From the NCBI GenBank assembly GCA_016946835.1, contig JACVTC010000124.1:340001-387500 (forward strand): a stretch of DNA of 47,500 nt, given 5' to 3'. Every line of letters begins with the position of its first letter. Position 1 is the first letter of the stretch. The position numbers were made by a program, and so were the translations under genes. Source of the stretch: Neocallimastix lanati (nom. inval.) (taxonomy: Eukaryota; Neocallimastigomycota; Neocallimastigomycetes; Neocallimastigales; Neocallimastigaceae). The notes beneath the pieces were generated by a model that was not told where the DNA came from, did no database searches, and saw only the letters and a program-made list of their open reading frames with translations. Positions 12,811 through 27,994 of this stretch are shown piece after piece.

Positions 12811-14950
12811 TAAAATATTATTTAATATAAATAAAAATAATTTAATTATTAATTTTTTATATTTAATATTGTTTATTTAATATTTTTACATATATTTATA
12901 AATGTTAATATTTAATATGATATATATTCATAAAATCTTATTAAATTAATGAATTATATTTATATTTATTTTTATTATTTTTATTTATGTGGACTACATT
13001 GTATATTAATTTAGGTTTAGTTATTTAAAAATTAAAGGATTTAACAATTAAATCTACTAAAATGTATAATATAATAAAATAAATAATTATGATATTTTAT
13101 ATAATTATGAAAAATATTTAGAAGAAAAATGCATATATATTTATATATATAATTTAATACTATATTAGAGTCTATTTCTTAATAAAAAAATTATAGAAGT
13201 TTAATATTGTTAGGATATAAAAATATTTAAAATTCTATTTAATGTGTTTTATTCATATTATTATTATTATTAATATTATTTATTATTATTATTTAATTAA
13301 AAGGATAAATGTATAATTTTTATTATTATTAACATTTAAAAAATAAAAAAATGATTTAATATTTCATATATTTGTGTTTTTTTTTATTATAAGTTAATTA
13401 TTTAATTATTAAATAACATGATTTTAAATATTTTTGATATCTTTATATTCCTTTATGTTTTATGCTTTTTTATTTTAATTTTTTTTATTTTTATTAATAT
13501 CTTTCCAATTTATACTATTTCACTATATATTTTATTTTATTTTTATTAATACTAGAAATCATTTTATATTATATCATTTTATTTTATTTTTATTAATATT
13601 TTACTCTCTTATTATACTTCACTGTTTATTTTATCCTATTTTATTTTATTAGCATCACTTTTTTTTAATATTAAAAATAATAAAAAAAAAATAATAAAAA
13701 AAGCTTAAAAAAAGCTTTTCATTTTAATATTTTAAAAATACAAAAAATCTATAATACAAATATTTGTATATATGTTAAAATTCCATAAATAATATAAATA
13801 TTATTAAAATTAATAGAAATTTTTTATTTATAAATGTTATTATTTTTTAAAAAAAATTATCATAATATGTTCAAAATTTTATTATTCTAAATTTTAAAAA
13901 TAATAATAATAAAAAAAAAGGTTTCATTATTAAATTATAAATATTGTATTTTTACATTTTTGATTTAAATAAAAAATTTAATTAAATATTAATTATAAAT
14001 TTAATTAAAAAAAATACCTTTTTAGATAGGAATTAAATTATTTAAAAAAATTTTTTTATTAATAAAAAAAAAAAAAAAATACCAAATATATAAATTATGA
14101 TAAAATAATCTCCCCGATACAAACAATAAACGTAATATATATATATTATTTATCTTTTTTTTTTTTTTTTATAATTTTATGTTTAATATTCTATTAAAAT
14201 GAATAATAAAAAATATTAAAATATTAAAAATATATATTAAATATAAGTATAAATATGAATGAAACATTAAATCTTTTTTATTATAGTAAATTATTGCACA
14301 AAAAAATGGAAAATATATATATATTGAATATAAGTTAAACTTTTTTTATACTAAAAATAATTCAACTTTAGATATTTAATTAATACGTAATTTAAATTAT
14401 ATTTAATTATTTGATACAAAAAATTTTTTATTTTATCCTTTTCAAACTACTTTTAAGTAAAGAAAATATATATATATATTAAAAAAAAAAAAAAAAAAAA
14501 AGGAGATAAGACTACCTTAAACAGAATAAATCTATTTTAGTAATAAAAAATTAATTTTTTTTTTCCTTCTATATATTTTACAAATAGGGAATTAATAAAA
14601 TGGAAAAAAAGGTATTCCCATATAATTTTAAATAATTCTATCTCATAATTTTACTTTAAAAGCATAAAAAATTTTAAAAGGAAACTGTTTTATTAACATT
14701 AAAAAATAAAATTTAGAGAAATCAGGAAAAAAAAAATTTTTTTTATATTACAGTATATATTATAAATGATATTAATTATAAAAATAATAAAATAATATGA
14801 TATATTATACATCAATAATATATAAAGTATATAAATAAAATAAAACATATATTTTTTTATTTCATTCATATGCATATGAATAATAGTTCAATAATAAATA
14901 TATTAAGATTAGTACAGCATATTAAATTTACGTTTTACTGAATTATTATT

Positions 14951-15390
14951 ATAAAACTCTAAAATAAATATAGCTTTCATATTAATATATATATAATATA
15001 ATAATAATAAAACCATATATTTTTATAACTTTAATTTTAATATATAAAATTATAAATTGAATTTATTCTAATCAGTTACATGTAACAATTACAATTATAA
15101 ATATTTTTTAAAAACAAAATGTATACATTAATTTATTTATTGCAGTTTTATATTAATTAAATCCTTTTTTATAAAACTCTAAAATAAATATAGCTTTCAT
15201 ATTAATATATATATAATATAATAATAATAAAACCATATATTTTTATAACTTTAATTTTAATATATAAAATTATAAATTGAATTTATTCTAATCAGTTACA
15301 TGTAACAATTACAATTATAAATATTTTTTAAAAACAAAATGTATACATTAATTTATTTATTGCAGTTTTATATTAATTAAATCCTTTTTT
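14951..15390 (+). repeat. Perfect tandem duplication, 2 x 220 bp
   Basis: Copy 1 is 14951-15170 and copy 2 is 15171-15390. Reading block by block, the copies are identical over all 220 bases and abut directly. The unit is noncoding AT-rich DNA with a CAGTTACATGTAAC near-palindrome inside. Absence of any divergence in such labile sequence means a very recent duplication or an assembly artefact. Confidence 0.95.
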
Positions 15391-16001
15391 AACAAATATT
15401 TTTATTTCAATTAAACATATAAAACACTAATTTTTTTTTTTATTTAAATTTTATGATATTTAAGTTTTATTCAGAATTATTAATTAAATTAACAAATTTA
15501 GGAAAATAATTTTTTTTTTATTCACATTCGTTAATAGTAATAGAAAATATGAAGTATAATGAAAATGTTCTTTATTAGCTATATTTTCAAAAAATATAAT
15601 AATTATTTAAATCTTTAGTTTATAATATATTATACTATATTATTTGTTTCCCATTTCGACAGTATCATTAATAATTCCAATATGTGTTAAAGGAAAAATT
15701 TTAACATTTTTTTTTTTTAGATAATAAATAAATAATAAAATAATAAAAATCTTTTGAAATCACGTATTCATAAGGTATATTTTCACATTTCTTAAAGTTA
15801 TGTGAATATTATTATTAAATAAGTTTAAACTTTGAGAGTTTATTTTTGACTATTTACTTTATACTAGTCTTTAATAACTTTTACATATCACAATCAATTT
15901 GAAGATGATATTTATATTAAGGTTTCTCTTAGTGTTCATGTCAAATTATATAATATTTCCGACAACATAAAAGAAATCTTTGTACATAATAAATATTTTT
16001 T

Positions 16002-16034
16002 AAGTTATAATGGATATTTATACCATTATAACTT
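16002..16034 (+). repeat. Perfect 12-bp inverted repeat (hairpin)
   Basis: The arm AAGTTATAATGG (16002-16013) and its exact complement CCATTATAACTT (16023-16034) flank a 9-nt loop. The left arm is preceded by T-rich and the right arm followed by A-rich sequence, which could extend the pairing. No coding context. It may be a fold-back element or chance in AT-rich DNA, although the internal GG/CC pairs argue for real structure. Confidence 0.7.
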
Positions 16035-19000
16035 CAAAAAAATTTAGTTTTAGAATTGATAACCATAATCTACAAGGAGGTATCATTAATAAATGAGAAA
16101 AGTTAAAGTGCTTTTCGTCTGCAAAATTCATAACAGAAAAAATTTTTTAGTTTTGATATAGAATTTAATTTAATTTCCTTTTATATATATATATTAATTA
16201 AATTAACGAATAAAGTGAAAAAGTTAGTTCTTAGTCTATAAATAAATATCAAAATAAGCAAGTTTTATATTAAATTTGATGCTATTATAAAAACAGGATA
16301 TTATACTATTATATAATAATAGATTTTATAATAACTCTTTCGAATTTTTTTTACTAACAGACCAACTAATTAATTTTATATATATATTTTTATAAAAAAT
16401 AATACAGTAAAACAAGACTTTTATTAAAACTAAATTTTTAAATAATTTAACTTAATTATAAACATTTAATTGTTGTGTAATTAATTACATTAAATATTAT
16501 ATATAATATATATCATATTAACTAAAAATAAAAAAATAAATAAATTCTTTGTCTTTTTTTTTTTTTTATTATAAATTTAAGTATATGCGTATAATGAATT
16601 AGTACAAAAAAATCATAATTAATAGTTTTAAAAAAAAAAAATATTTAAAAAATTTTATAAAAATAATAATAATAAAAGATTTTTTTTAAAAGAAAAAAAA
16701 AAAAAGATAATCAAATCTACATAATCATTTTAGCCTTCTATTTTCAATATATACCTTATTTTCAATTAAAAAGTTCTTAACATTATAATACAATAATTTC
16801 AACAGTTTTATATAAAATATTTTTATTATTGTTATATTAATATAAAATTTTCTATTAAATTTTTAAAAAATAAACTAATACTCTATTAATACAGATAATA
16901 ATGATTTATATAAAAATATATAATTTTTATATAATTTATATATAAACATAATATATTATTTATTAGAAAAAAAAATTTTTTTTTTCTTAAAACCTCAGCA
17001 TAGTTCGAGTATAAATAGCTTAATAGATAAAACAATTCTAATAATTTCAATGTTATAAGAGAGTTATAAATTATATCATTTAATAAATAAAAACAATTCT
17101 GGAAATCTAAACACAATATAAATAGAAATTTTAAAGGAAATAAATAAAAAAAGTTTATAAATGGTCATAAAATCTATATTGTTATTATTTTCATATATTT
17201 TAAATTCTCAATATTATATGTGATTAAATGAACCTGATTTAAAATACCATTATTTTAATAATATTTAAATTTTTACTATTTAAATTATCATAATATTATT
17301 AGCATATAATATTTTATTTTAATAATAATATATAATCATAAAAAATAATTAAATCTTAATATTAATACTTAATTAAAAAAAAATACATATATAAATATTT
17401 AAATCTTATTATTTTATCATTTAAACTTAATATGATTTAAAATAATTTATTATTTTATTCAACTAATATTTTTTAATTTGTTTGTTAATTTTAATATGCT
17501 TTCAAAACATATAATAAATAATATATAAAATGTAGAAATGGAATATATTATAATAAATGTATCTAATATTATTCCTTAATTTTAATTATTATAATACTTT
17601 CCTTTATAATTTTTATATATATAATTTCAAAATTAAAACATATATACGTATATTAAATAATTATATATTCAAAACTTATATCAAATATATTTCAAATAAT
17701 CAACAAATAATTGAATTCACAATATGTGAAGATTAAACTAAAAAGGGATAGATATTAAACTAAATATAAGTTTTAAAAATTTTTAATAAAGTGGGTAATT
17801 CATTTATTGACCAATATAGAAATAATAATAATAATAATAATAAATAATTCTTTTATTGTATTAGTCTTTCTTTTTTTCATTTTACATTCATTATATTATA
17901 TAAATATGGTAATTTTTTTTTCTATTCAAATATATTTATAAAATTAAGCACTCAATAGTTTTAGTAATAAAATAATTGATTTAATTATTGATTATTTTAA
18001 TCATGTCAAAAAAGAAAAAAAATTTTTTTTATAATTTATAATTATTTTATATATATATAATTTTATTCTTTTTGTATTGTCAAAAATACCAAATAAGAGA
18101 AATATATAAAAATTAAAGTTTATAAAATAAAAAGGCCTTAAATAATAAAGTTTTATCACATCCATTATTACAATTATCTCCTATTTATTTTAATTTTTAT
18201 TGTATATTAATTTAAGGTAATCAATTACTTTATATAAAATTATAATTAAAATTAATAAATATATATCAACTACATATTTCTAACAAATATAACTTCGAAT
18301 ATAATACATATATATTTTTATAATTAAATTTAAATGTTAAAAAATGAATGCTAATTATAAATTATATATTTTTATTAAAAAATAAATAATTGAAAAAAAA
18401 AATATAAGTGCCTCAACTATTTTTTTTTATAATTATTATCAATTAGATTTTGTATTCTTATTAAATAAATAAAAATAGTAATAAATACAATAAAAATATA
18501 AAAATAATAAATTCATGTTTTAGATGGATTGTCCACTTTTAAATTCTATTGGTATATTTATTATTGAATAAATTATATAAAAAAAATTTTTTTTAATTAA
18601 AAAATTTTTATAATTTTATTTTTTAAAAAAAAAAATATATATGTATATATATAATTGGGTATGCATAAAAAAACAAAAATTGAATTATCAAATTTAATCT
18701 ATTAAAATAATACTATCTAATAAAATTGAATTTAAATAATAACATATGTAAAAAAAAAAAAATTATATATAATAGATATGCAATGTAATTTAAAACTATA
18801 TATCTTCATTGATTAAATAAATTTACATTAGCATATTACTATGAAAAAGTTTATATTCATAAATTCATTTATTTAGCCACATTTCTAATAGTATAGATTA
18901 AACAATCAAAAAATAATATAGATTAATAAATATAATTAGATTTGCCTTTTACATTTAATTTTATGTATTTAATATATAATTATTATAATTAAAAAAAAAA

Positions 19001-19280
19001 AAAAAAAAAAAACAATTTCTATACAGTACATTATTTCAATTAATTCAATATAAATTAACAAAATATATATAATATATAATTAATATTACTATTTCTTTTC
19101 TCTCACTTTTTTTTTTTTTTTTTTTAATTGAATTTTAAGATTTTTATGGTTTTATAAAAAGTTAATAATTTTAGAATAATAAATATAAAAAGTACCAAAA
19201 AAGTACCAAAAAAATAAAACATAAAAAAAAGTATAAACTATTTTAAATTTATTAAACCATAATAAGAAATAAGTAAATTG

Positions 19281-19326
<46 letters not shown>

Positions 19327-20502
19327 TAAACTAATATAAAATGATTAAATTAATATAATTCAATTGTTTATTATTTTATTTTCATTTTTTAAAATATTCT
19401 GTATAATACCATAAACATACATAAAAATTATTAATTAGATTAAATACTACATGTATTAACTAATAATATTTTATTTTATTTTTTTCTATTCATCCATACT
19501 AATAAAATATTCATATCTATTTTTTTTTTACAAATCATTATGTTTATAAAACAATTAATATTATATTATTTATATTATAAATATTATAAATTTATTAGAT
19601 AATATATAAAAAATTTTTTTATTTAATTTGTAATTGAATAATATTATATATTAATATCATCTCATTTATTATATTTTATTATATTATCATATAATTTTTA
19701 GATATTGTTGATCAGATGTATTTATATCCTAACCTATATGTTAAGTAAGGACATATATACATAGAACTGTATGTTTTTAATTTCATTTATTTATTATATA
19801 TTTATTAATTTTATTTTTATTTTATTTTTTATCTTTGGATTTATATATAAACTTATATAAAAAACAATGCTATATAAGCATTTACACATAATTTTCATAG
19901 GTACATATAATAATAGTATATATTTATCATTTCATACAAAAAATATAAATTAAGATGATATTAATCATTGTACGGAAAAAAATATCTTTCGATTTAATTT
20001 TTTAATTCATTTTTGTATATTCAATGAACTTCAAATTAACTGTAAACCTTTATCATATTTATGTACTATTATGTTTATAAACATATTTAAATAGTTAAAG
20101 GAGGAGAATTTTTTTTTTTTTTTTGACATAACTATCTTAATGCGTCATTCTTATTTATTAAAATTAAATATAGAAATGTAGCAATTTTTTCTAAATTTTA
20201 ATCAAATTTATCAAATGTTGTTAATTTTAATATATGTCTATAGAAAATCTATTTTTTTTTTAAAAAAAAAAAAAAAGATTTTTAATATTTAATAAGGCAA
20301 TTCTTTTTGGTATTTTTTTAATTGTTTAACATTTAATATTTTCTTTTTCAAGGATAATAACTATTTTTATTTTTTTTTAAAAGTTTTAGTAATTTATCAC
20401 AAAATCTTTAATATTATTAATATACACAATAAAATTATTATGTTGTAGTTGTAATTTATATATATATTTAAGAAATTTAGTATAGATATTTATTTCATTT
20501 TG

Positions 20503-20536
<34 letters not shown>

Positions 20537-21316
20537 TTAATATTAATAAATTCATTTTTTATTAAAAATGTTTATTTTTATTTTTATAATTTTAATATTA
20601 ATATATTTACTTATTATAATACATATATCGAAAAATATCACAATAAATATATATAACAAAAAAAAAAAAAAAAAAAAAAAAAATAGCATTACTATTTATA
20701 AAATAATTAAATTTTCTAAAAAAATTTTATAGTTTTAAAATTACTATGAATGATAAAAAGAAAAAAACAAAAAATAAAAAAAAATAAAGATTTATAGGAA
20801 GACAACCAATCAATAATAAAAAAGAAAAAAAGAAAATAAAAGAATAATATTTAAATAAAAAATATTATTTATGATAAATGTTTCATTATAATCCATTTTA
20901 CCATAAAATATTATAGAATTTACTGTACTTTCTTTAAAAAATTCTTTTATTAATATTAAAAATTCTATGGTTAATACATATTATTTTTTTTAAAAAGTTT
21001 ATTTACCATTATTTAGTTTATTTGTGATATATTAAATTATATTAAAATAGTAATATCTAATCGAAAATGTAACACAAATGAAAAATAATATTAGTGTAAT
21101 TTAAAACATCAGTCATTACTTTGAAATACAATTTTACAATTTTATTTTTTCAAAAATATTTTTTGAAATAGTAGTTGCTTTTAGTTATAATTTTTAAAGC
21201 AAATAATTATTTTTAAAAATTATGTCATATAGATATTAATATGCTCAAAAAAGGAGTTTAATAATAATTAAAAATAAATAAATAAAAAATAATATAATTT
21301 TATATAAAGTTATTTT

Positions 21317-21349
<33 letters not shown>

Positions 21350-23194
21350 AAAAAAAAATGTTTGTTTATAAATAATTTATCTTTAATCAATATAATAAAT
21401 TGAAATATTTACAGATTAAATTTCAATTATTTTAGTATAAAAAAGTATTTTGAGATTATTTTTACTTATGCTTTAATTTTTAATTCTACAGAATAGAATG
21501 AGTCAGATTCAATTTAAAAAAAGGAAAAAAAATTTTTATTATGTTAAATATACATTTATCAACATAGAGTGACAGTTTTCTAAATTTTAGTAAGATACAT
21601 TTTAATAAAAAATTTTTATTTTGTGGTATTTTTCCATGTAAAGTTATATAAAATTAAACAGTACATTTTTTGAATAAAATAATATTTTTAAATGTTTTAT
21701 ATTTTTATACTAAAATATATAAATATATTATATTTATTATTTCGTATCATTAATATAATTAAAAATAATTATATAAACAATTTATTATAATATTTTAATT
21801 TTTATAGTAGTAGTAATTTTATTGAAAAAAAACCTTATTTTATTATTTTTGCTTTTCCTTTTTCTTTATTGTACTTTAATATATTTTTATTTTATTGCGT
21901 CCTTTTTTTTTTTTTTTTTATTTTTTATTTTTTATTTTTTATTTAATTATCTGTTTTTTAAATTTTATTTAATTAATAGTATAATATTTTTAAATTAAAA
22001 ATATTAATTAAATTATTAATAATTAAATTTAATTATATTTAATTTAAGTTTAATCTTTTAAAATTTGATAAATTTAGATAATTGTATTATATGATTTTAT
22101 AATATTTATTTAATAATTAACTATTTTTTCATCCATTTATGTATCAATTACCAAGTTTTAAAATACCATTGTTTTTTTTTTTTTTTTTTAAAAAAAAATT
22201 ATTTTGCCTGAACATCAACAAATAAATTACTATATATGATAATAAAACTTTCGTGAATAATTTCGTGTATAGAAGCGCTATTTTAAATGAATAATTCTGA
22301 GAATTATTTGTTTAATGAAATTTAATAAAAAAATTTGTAATATAAAATATTATAAATCAGCTTAATATATATATATTTAGTAAAAAAAAAAATAGTATCT
22401 TCATTGAATATTTTATATAGAATACTATTTTTAATTTAAATCTATATTTAAAAAAAGTATTATTTTTATTTTTTTATTTTTATTATTAATTTTTTTTTTT
22501 TAAATTTATGATAAAGTTCATGAAAGAATTCTTTTATTTTAAAATAATTTAATCATAAAAATATTAATAAATAATTCTATACAAAACTTTTGAACCTCTA
22601 AATTTTTTAAATTTATTTATTTATTTTTTAAACAATAATTAATTTATTAATTAAAATGTCTATATAGTAATGGATTTATATTTGTTAAAAAACAATTTCT
22701 TAATTGTATTTCTAAAAATTATAAATATACAGCATAATATATATAAAAAAAAGTGCGAAGAGATATTCTTATTAACTATATGAATAAATTTTATTTTTCC
22801 TTTTTTGTTATTTATTCTTTATTTTTATTTATCAATTGATAAAATGACTATTTTAGTTTCAAGAAGAAGTGAGAAGATAACTATACTTTTTTATTTTCTT
22901 GTATTCATTTCAAATTAGTAATATGTTTATAATTATAGAATGTTTTTTTTTTTTTTTTTTTTTTTTTTTTTGTTGTTGTTGTTGTTGTATTTTAATTATT
23001 TTTTATTTTATTTTATTTTATTTATTTTTTTCAATAAAAAAATTATTGCTAAATTAGTTATTATTACTATATATAATATAAATATTATTAATTAATTTCT
23101 TTATAGTAATTTATTTAATAAATTAATATTTTGTAATTCAAATAATTAATAAAAACCAAATATTTTTTAATTACAAATATATTAATTATTTGTC

Positions 23195-23231
<37 letters not shown>

Positions 23232-23463
23232 ATATTATTTTAAAGAATTTGAGTTAAGGCTGATAATATATTGTAGTATAAAATATCATAGAAATTACCA
23301 TTGAAAATATTTAATTTCCATTTTTTTTTTCTATTTTCTATTTATTTTCAATTAAATTGCAATTATTGTTAACCAATCTCAGCTAATGAGTGTCTCAATT
23401 TATCAAGAAAAAAATTATATTATTAACAGAAGTTATTCCATATATTAATAATTATTTCATATA

Positions 23464-23806
<343 letters not shown>

Positions 23807-25484
23807 AAATGCAACCATATAAAACAATTTTATTTAAAATACAGTATATATTATATATTCTCATATATTAATATTATAAATTATAATTAATTATGGCTGT
23901 TTTAATTTAGTAAAATTTCCAAAAAACTTTTATCCCTTTATAATTGTTAATATATCATTAATAAATTTATATATATTATACTATTAATAAAAATATATTA
24001 AACTATATTTAATAATGAAGATTTATTGTTTTTCAATTATAATCAAATTTTTGAATAACTTATTTATATTGAAGATTAAAATTCTTTATAAAATATATAT
24101 ATATAAATTTTTATTATATATATATAATAATTATTAATAATACTAATATTAATGATATATAATTGATAACAGTAAATATAAATAATTAATTAATTAATAA
24201 TTGATAATAAATAATAATTAATAACAAAAAATAAATAATATAACTTGAAAACTATTATTTTTTTTTAGATCAATATGAATTATGTTTGCATATTCTTAAT
24301 TCATAATTAAGTGAGGTGACGAGTATACTTGGCATATATAATTTAATTAGATTCATATAGTAATATTTATTACAAAATTAAAAAAGTTAAAAATGTTAAA
24401 AGAGTCCAATAATAATAATTTCTACTATCTTTAATATCTTAAAAATTTTTTTACTTTATATATTTTTTAAATCTATTTTTTTTTTATTTATATTAATAAA
24501 GTCTAAGTTTTTAATGTTTAGTTTTTATATATATAATGTCTAAATTTTTAATGATTAGTTTTTTAACATTTAATATTTATTACCTTTTATTTAATGGATC
24601 ATAATGGGTAGTTTTTATACAAAGAAATAAGAGGATTTACATTATTCTTTTTATGACCGTATTGTATAAATTTAATTTTTATGTATAAGAATAAATAATA
24701 TAAATATTTATATGTTGTACAATTAATGAAATGATACAAGTATGTTGTTCATTTTTTATTGTTGGTGAAAATGATATTAGTATACTGAATTTAAACTTCT
24801 TATTTATATAAGAACTCTACTTAATTTATATTCATCACTATTTGACTAATAAATAAAATAATTATTTATTACTGTCAATAGAGAAATTTATATATATAAA
24901 TGAAACTATTTTTTTACAAATCAAATACAAGTAGTTGAATAGTATTGATATTATTGATATTCTCTTTATATGAAAAGAATATTTAGTATATTATAAATTA
25001 TTAACAAAAATTATATATTTTATTCATTCGTTGTTCATTATATTATTATTACATATAATTTATCTGTTTAATAACTAATTACATAAATTTTAGTATATTC
25101 CAGTATATATAATTATATATTTCATTATATGTTATAATCATATTCTTTTACTTTTTTTTGATGACAATATATTTAATAATATATTTAAAAAATATTAATA
25201 ATTAATAAAACTAAAGAATTAAATGTTTTATAATTAATAATTTATAACATCTAATTAATTTTTAAATTTATGAAATTAATTTTTTCATTATTTTATTATT
25301 TTAAAAATTTATAATTTTTTTTTTTTTTTTATTTTTATTTTTATTTTATTTTTTTTTTAATTTTTAGATATAAGAATAAAGAATAACATTATACAAGAAA
25401 ATATTATATATACATAATATACATAATTGAAATATATTAATATATGATATATTATTAATTAGTCATACAATTTAAAGTTTTCTT

Positions 25485-25537
25485 TATTATATTATATTAT
25501 ATTATATTATATTATATTATATTATATTATATTATAT
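25485..25537 (+). repeat. (TATTA)n pentanucleotide microsatellite
   Basis: About ten uninterrupted TATTA units, roughly 290 bp upstream of the GPI-anchored protein gene. A related pentanucleotide tract occurs at about 41885-41945. Confidence 0.85.
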
Positions 25538-25828
25538 ATATATTTATATATGTAATAAATTAAAAAAAAATTAATTTATTAATATCATATTATATTTGCA
25601 AATTTTAAATATATATAATATATATATAAAAAAATATATAAAAACTTTCATTTCCTCCAAAAAAAAAAATTTATTTTTATTCATCATTTAGTTGAATAAT
25701 TATAAAGAATTTTTAGAAATATTATTTAATTAATAAGAATTTTTATTAATTTATAATTACAATTATATTTTTTTTTATTTTATTTAAGCGTATTTAAGAC
25801 TTTTATTTTTGAATTTTAATTAATTGAG

Positions 25829-26674
25829 ATGAAATTTGAACAATTAGTTTTATTTTCAACATTTTTATTAGCTGCTTCTGCTAAACTTAGAATTTCTAAA
25901 CCACGCCAAGGTACTGAATGGGAATTTGGAAAGAAGAACGTTGTTAAATGGAAGCATGACAGTAGTGATAAGGGAAAGGAAGATTTACATCTTTATTTCA
26001 CTGATGGTGTTGATCCAGAAAAATTCAGAGGTCGTCCAGTTGCTTCTATAGTTGTTGATGATGTCACTAAGGATTCTACCGAATTTGATTTAACTAAAAT
26101 TGATGTTAGTCAATTCCCACCAAGTGCTGAAGAATATTTCCTCAGATTTGGTGATGTAAACGGTTCTTACTCTCATCTCTTCACTATTAATGGAGGTAAG
26201 CGTGCTACTTCTAATGATTCCAAACCAACGTCTACCGACTCCAAACCAACTTCTAACGATTCTAAGCCAACATCTAATGACTCCAACCCAACTTCTAACG
26301 ATTCAAACCCAACTTCTAATGACTCCAACCCAACTTCAAATGATTCAAAACCTTCAACTGAATCGCCTGACAATACTACCAATAATAACAGTACCAACGC
26401 TGACGCTAACAATGCTAATGCTAATGCTAATGCTAACCCTACAAATGCTAATCCAACAAATAGTACTGTACCTGACAATAGCATTACTAATGGTAACAAT
26501 ACTGTTAATGGTAATGTTGCCAATAATGCTAATGGACCAGCCTCCGTTAATAGTCCTTCTGCTACTAATGGTGCTACTGTTACTCAAGGTAATGCTACTC
26601 CAGATGGAGCTGAAAAGACTATTATCACTTCATTCGTTGCTGTCGTTGTTGCTGTCGCTGCATTCCTCTTTTAA
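25829..26674 (+). CDS. Secreted GPI-anchored Kre9/Knh1-like surface protein
   Basis: The 281-residue single-exon frame has a classic secretory signal (residues 1-18, ending AASA). A compact beta-rich domain follows at about 19-122, starting KLRISKPRQGTEWEFGKKNVVKWKHD. This is the pattern of the fungal Kre9/Knh1 N-terminal family (Ser-Thr-rich GPI-anchored proteins): Ile-x-x-Pro, Gly-Thr-x-Trp, then a Trp strand. Next are seven perfect-length heptads of the type TSNDSKP (about 127-175), an Asn/Ala/Thr linker with several N-glycosylation sequons, and a hydrophobic C-terminal tail (IITSFVAVVVAVAAFLF) after a small-residue stretch, typical of a GPI-attachment signal. It probably sits on the plasma membrane or cell wall. 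The family is known, but the exact role is not. Strong coding composition and the exact C-terminal signal argue against any intron, despite a GTAAGC inside. Confidence 0.88.
   Translation: MKFEQLVLFSTFLLAASAKLRISKPRQGTEWEFGKKNVVKWKHDSSDKGKEDLHLYFTDGVDPEKFRGRPVASIVVDDVTKDSTEFDLTKIDVSQFPPSAEEYFLRFGDVNGSYSHLFTINGGKRATSNDSKPTSTDSKPTSNDSKPTSNDSNPTSNDSNPTSNDSNPTSNDSKPSTESPDNTTNNNSTNADANNANANANANPTNANPTNSTVPDNSITNGNNTVNGNVANNANGPASVNSPSATNGATVTQGNATPDGAEKTIITSFVAVVVAVAAFLF
26207..26353 (+). repeat. Seven 21-bp coding repeats (Ser/Thr/Asn heptads)
   Basis: Seven consecutive 21-base units encode TSNDSKP, TSTDSKP or TSNDSNP. Synonymous third-position changes differ between neighbours while the peptide stays nearly constant. 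The repeats form the probably O-glycosylated stalk between the folded domain and the GPI tail, and copy number is likely variable between strains. Confidence 0.9.
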
Positions 26675-27457
26675 ACTTAACGCAACTGTACAACTATATA
26701 AAGGCATAATTAATTTAAGGAAGTAAATTTATTTTTGAAACTTTAATCTTTATTAATATCTATCACTTAATTTTTTTTTTTATTTTTTAAAAAAAAAAAA
26801 AAAAAAAATTTTGAATTGTATTTCATTTGAAAATGAATATTTAATTATAATTAACTCATTCAATGATTAATAATAATAACTTAAAAAAATCTATTAATAT
26901 TGGTTATATAAGTGTATGATTATATATTTAATTATAATAATGAATAATATTAATAAATATAATATATCAACCAAAAAAAAAAAAAAAAAATATTAAAAAG
27001 GAACATGTGAATACAAATAATTGTAAGAGTATAAATATATTTTATTTGTGTTAAATTTTTAATATTATTAATATATTTTATTATAATAATATGTTAAAGA
27101 TTTTGTAGTTGGAATTTGTATTTTATTTATTAATTAATATTTTATTTCGTAGTAAAGAAAAAATGTTTCACATAATATTCATATTTATTAAATCTTAAAA
27201 TAATAATTAATTAAAGTAAAATTAAATATAATTTAATAAAACATAATGATTATATAAAAAAAAAAAAAGTTATTAATAATATACAGAAATATTCAATTAT
27301 ATTAATTTGCCGTAAAAAAAAAAAAAAAAAATAAAAAGTAATTTTCTTTAAGGTAATATATAATAAATCTTTTAAGAGTATTAAAGTATATAAAGTGTAA
27401 TAAAATAAATTTATAGTATTAGTAATATCATCTTTAAAATAATTTTAAAAGTCTTAG

Positions 27458-27491
<34 letters not shown>

Positions 27492-27954
27492 TATCATAAA
27501 TCAAAATTTGAATTTAGCATCTAATTGAAATAAAGTATAGTTGTAGACTGTATTAATAAATTCATTATTTCTGTATATTTTATTTAATTATATATATATA
27601 TATATATAATAGTTCTTTAAAAAAGCAATTCCTTTTTTTCACTTTTTTTTTTTTTTTTTTATTAAGATATTTTAATTAATATATATATATTTTTTTTAAA
27701 AAAAAAAATTGAAAATAAAAAATAAAATTTAAAATTAAAAAAAAAAAAAAAAATTAAAATTTTAATTTTTATTACTTATTAAAAACTACAATAAAAATAT
27801 TTATTAACTATGGAGAATTATTAAAATATATTTCTCTATCTAATTCAGTTTTTATGTTTTTTTTTTTTTTTTTTTTATAAAAAGAAATATATTATAAATA
27901 AGAAAAAGAAAAAGAAAAAAAATTATTAATAGAACTATGGAATTTATGAAATTA

Positions 27955-27994
<40 letters not shown>

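Noticed and set aside
16886-17116. 76-codon minus-strand frame rich in Leu/Tyr/Ile/Asn
   Set aside because: Composition equals translated random AT-rich DNA, and there is no domain or supporting context.
26195-26200. GTAAGC donor-like site in the GPI-anchored protein gene
   Set aside because: The reading frame continues through it into regular heptads and a proper GPI signal, so splicing there is not needed.
26190-26726. 178-codon second frame in the GPI-anchored protein gene
   Set aside because: An overlapping frame created by the 21-bp repeats; the main frame has a signal peptide, a recognised domain and a GPI tail.
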